A DNA stretch of 14,801 nt. Origin: Bacteriovoracaceae bacterium (GTDB lineage: Bacteria; Bdellovibrionota; Bacteriovoracia; Bacteriovoracales; Bacteriovoracaceae). Each line of letters opens with the position of its first letter. The stretch's first letter is position 1. The DNA lies in assembly GCA_947440875.1 (NCBI GenBank), contig CANETG010000041.1, positions 1-14,801 of the forward strand. Reading direction: 5' to 3'. A program made the position numbers and the translations under genes. The notes below the pieces were generated by a model. It saw nothing but the letters and a program-made list of their open reading frames with translations, was not told the DNA's origin and made no database searches. Of the stretch, positions 12,400-14,801 are shown in pieces.

Positions 12400-14801
12400 A
12401 TGAAGCATATCATGCTCCTCTTGGTGCTGTTTTGGTCAGGTCTTGGACTTGCTCAGCAGAACTTTAATTCAGGTATCCCAACTCGCTACATGAACGACCC
12501 CGCGGTCGATCTTATGCACAAGGGTAAGCTTCTTCTCCCGGATGAGGTGCATAAGCTGCGCGAAGATTCCCGCGGTCGCTTTGATATCTCTACTCTCAAC
12601 CCGGTGGAGTCTTCTGATCTTTGGAAAAATATCATGCTCGAGAAGCTTCCGGTGGATAAAAATCCACTCGAAGACATGGATGAAGTCGTTTATCACTCAC
12701 CCGTCATTACTCCCTCAGGCCTTTTTCGCTTCAACGTCCAGAATAAAGAAGGCGACGGCAAGATCTACACCGTGATGGTAGGGAAAACGGTTCACTCGTT
12801 TCTTCTGGCGAAATCTCTTCTTCGTAAAATCGGTTACCAAATCCCAGACATTAAGTATCTTCCACGCATGACTCTCAAGTTTAGAAACGAGATTCATAAA
12901 AAGTCATTCATCGATTATTTTCAAAACGTTGTCATGCTTGCCCCCGAGTACTGGGTGGTTGAGCACTTAGAAGATAATAAAATCATTATTCAGGACCTTT
13001 TGGTCACGGATTCTAACCATCCCATCTATAACCTTGCTGTCGGTGTCACGTCTGACATGATCCAAGGAAGACGTCTGATGTCTTCTCTGGCCGTTCCTCT
13101 TTCTCTTGTCAACTTGGTCGAGAGTGTGAACCTTCTTCGCTGGAATGTCGGTGTCACGAGTAACAATCAGGTTTCTCTTTTCCATGACCACTTAGAAGAC
13201 TTCCAATCCACTTGGGATGACGCCCGCTGGATTTCGAAGCGGATTGAAAAACTCTCGCGCCAAGACTGGAAAGAAATCGTCGAGAGTTCAAATACGCCGA
13301 AAGCTGTCCAGATGATTCTTTTGGAGAAACTTATTTCTCGTCGGAACTCGGCGATGAAGCTCTTTAAAATTGATCACGAAGAAATCAAAGTCGACGCGAA
13401 CGTTTCTAACGGTGTAGAACTCGTCCGCGGAAAACTCACGCAGCAGCAGTGGCCAGGTTACGGAGCGCGATTTGCTTACGGCGATCCGGATTCTCCCCTG
13501 GCGGACTCTGAAATTAAATCATTTCTTAAATCAAAACTCATCTCGATGGGGATTGATGTTCTTATCTCTCAGATTAATCAAAACGTTCCGTTCCTTGCGA
13601 CAGATATCCAGGCAAAAAACGACTCTCAGTTTGAGAAGATTTTAGAAGACGCGATTAAAGACGCTCAGGCATCAAATAAACCCGTGGAAATTCCACTCAA
13701 GACTTGGGCATTTCCCACTTACCGTGGTCAGCTTATTCTTTCACGCAACATTGTGACCGGTACGTACCTCGGAACGGACAGTCTGGTTCAGCTCGTCGAC
13801 ACTGTGGGTGTTTCTATTGCGGCAGGTGTGTTCGTCGGGGCCGCTGGTTTACCCTCTCCGATCCAAGCGGCAGCTTCGGCCGAAGCATCGATTGTCAGGA
13901 CCTACTCCCACCTTCGCCCAGTAACTTCGATTCAAAAAGCTCTCAAGTATCCGTACCGAAATATCATGGTTCCCTTGGTGAAACGTGATTACGGAAAACT
14001 TCTCCAGACGGCTTCAGAAGTGGCAGCCGATACAGCGGCAGATGAAGACTCAAAAATGAAGGCAATCGAAGAGGCGATGAAGCCCTTTAAAGAGAATATG
14101 GAAATCGGCGAGTCTCTTCTTGTGACTGACAGTATCGCCACTGGCGCTGGGCTAAAAGTCTTGGCCGGCAAAGGAAGTCTCGTCAAGGCGACCCTTTCAC
14201 TCGTTCCAGGATTTCAAGTCATCTCGCGCTTCCATGTGCACCGCCGTTCAGAAAATGATTTCCATATCTACCGGGACGTAGGGCGCGAAGGATCTTTCGG
14301 GGTGGCGTTTGAGCTTGATTCTTACGTTCCCGTTTTAAAAGCGACTTTTAAGGCCGCAAAAGGTTCTGGTCGAGTCAAGTTTTTCAATCTCTCGCTCGAT
14401 CCCAAAGGCGAAAATGTTATTGCGAACATGTCCCTCTTAAGACGCGCAATTGTGTCGTCTTCAACTCGCGATCTCGAGGAGAAAGAAGAAACCAAACCGT
14501 ATATCCTGAGAACGAATTACAAAGAAAAAACTCCCAGCCTTGGACTTTTCTTCTTCCAGTGGAACTGGAATGATTCCTCTTCAAATATTGAAATCGAAAA
14601 CCCGAAAGGGGACAAGAAGTTTTTCAAACGTTTTTACCACGGCTCATCCAAGGGCAGAAACTATCAATCCTACGCCAACGCTCTCGTCTCTCATTGGGTT
14701 GGTCTTTTGTTTGATAAAAAAGCAGGACTATCAGAAAGCTCAGGCCAAAACCCAGGCTACACGTTCAAAGGTTCAGCAGAGACGAAGTTCTTAACTCTTG
14801 A
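12400..14801 (+). CDS. Very large exported protein of unknown function, 3' end outside window
   Basis: An open frame of 800 codons starts at ATG 12400 and is still open at the right edge; I read it line by line and found no stop. AAAGGAAG lies five bases before the ATG. Residues 1-18 are a signal peptide (MKHIMLLLVLFWSGLGLA, then QQN). The first 450 residues are mixed, with regular charged segments and no domain I know. Around residues 468-490 is a Gly/Ala/Val-rich hydrophobic stretch (VSIAAGVFVGAAG), possibly a membrane-associated helix, and an Ala/Glu-rich helical part follows. From about 580 the sequence becomes strand-like (for example FGVAFELDSYVPVLKATF), which could be barrel- or surface-type beta structure. 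Cys is almost absent, in contrast to the large exported protein at the left edge. The short frames inside it on both strands are shadows. Function unknown. Confidence 0.85.
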   Translation, partial: MKHIMLLLVLFWSGLGLAQQNFNSGIPTRYMNDPAVDLMHKGKLLLPDEVHKLREDSRGRFDISTLNPVESSDLWKNIMLEKLPVDKNPLEDMDEVVYHSPVITPSGLFRFNVQNKEGDGKIYTVMVGKTVHSFLLAKSLLRKIGYQIPDIKYLPRMTLKFRNEIHKKSFIDYFQNVVMLAPEYWVVEHLEDNKIIIQDLLVTDSNHPIYNLAVGVTSDMIQGRRLMSSLAVPLSLVNLVESVNLLRWNVGVTSNNQVSLFHDHLEDFQSTWDDARWISKRIEKLSRQDWKEIVESSNTPKAVQMILLEKLISRRNSAMKLFKIDHEEIKVDANVSNGVELVRGKLTQQQWPGYGARFAYGDPDSPLADSEIKSFLKSKLISMGIDVLISQINQNVPFLATDIQAKNDSQFEKILEDAIKDAQASNKPVEIPLKTWAFPTYRGQLILSRNIVTGTYLGTDSLVQLVDTVGVSIAAGVFVGAAGLPSPIQAAASAEASIVRTYSHLRPVTSIQKALKYPYRNIMVPLVKRDYGKLLQTASEVAADTAADEDSKMKAIEEAMKPFKENMEIGESLLVTDSIATGAGLKVLAGKGSLVKATLSLVPGFQVISRFHVHRRSENDFHIYRDVGREGSFGVAFELDSYVPVLKATFKAAKGSGRVKFFNLSLDPKGENVIANMSLLRRAIVSSSTRDLEEKEETKPYILRTNYKEKTPSLGLFFFQWNWNDSSSNIEIENPKGDKKFFKRFYHGSSKGRNYQSYANALVSHWVGLLFDKKAGLSESSGQNPGYTFKGSAETKFLTL

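Noticed and set aside
1..14801. tRNA, rRNA, CRISPR arrays, insertion sequences, prophage or transposase genes
   Set aside because: None seen on either strand; the window looks like normal chromosome.

Overview
The window is ordinary bacterial chromosome, dense and with moderate GC. It carries many exported or membrane proteins among housekeeping genes. No mobile element, CRISPR array, rRNA or tRNA is visible. The abundance of unrecognised secreted proteins, a lone heme A synthase, a Lys-rich mini-protein and strong AAGGAG-type ribosome sites fit a Gram-negative predator-type lineage such as Bdellovibrionota. This is inference from gene style only; a marker-gene tree would settle it.

Left part (1-4763). 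On the minus strand, an exported protein with an ankyrin-like C-terminus (1765-2358) is coupled through an ATGA overlap to a large exported protein that runs off the left edge (1-1768). Upstream of them lies an exported 292-residue protein with a His/Cys pair placed as in caspase/CHAT folds (2512-3390). A lipoprotein gene (3536-4228) is divergent from it and ends at a hairpin terminator shared with a small two-helix membrane protein (4260-4763). A previously easy-to-miss 47-codon membrane-protein gene (4797-4940) lies just upstream of that last gene, probably in the same operon.

Middle part (5145-7981). A Lon-substrate-domain protein meets, stop to stop, a 41-residue Lys/Ala-rich protein that has its own good promoter. 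Next are a periplasmic cupredoxin, a membrane-bound GT2-like glycosyltransferase with a degenerate DxD, and a SpoU-family RNA methyltransferase. The last two start only 16 bp apart on opposite strands.

Right part (7978-14801). A CtaA/COX15-type heme A synthase (minus) is divergent from an operon of an MntP-type manganese exporter and an IlvA/TdcB-type threonine ammonia-lyase with a C-terminal ACT domain. That operon may end in a 21-codon open frame. A sodium/dicarboxylate (glutamate/aspartate) symporter follows on the minus strand with a clear sigma-70 promoter. Finally a very large exported protein (800 codons seen) runs off the right edge.

The genes do not form one pathway. The most likely unexplored content is the set of exported proteins at both ends, the two very small proteins (47 and 41 residues), and several changed active-site or ligand residues: Asn for a heme-ligand His in CtaA, His for the axial Met in the cupredoxin, and Asn for a sodium-ligand Asp in the symporter.
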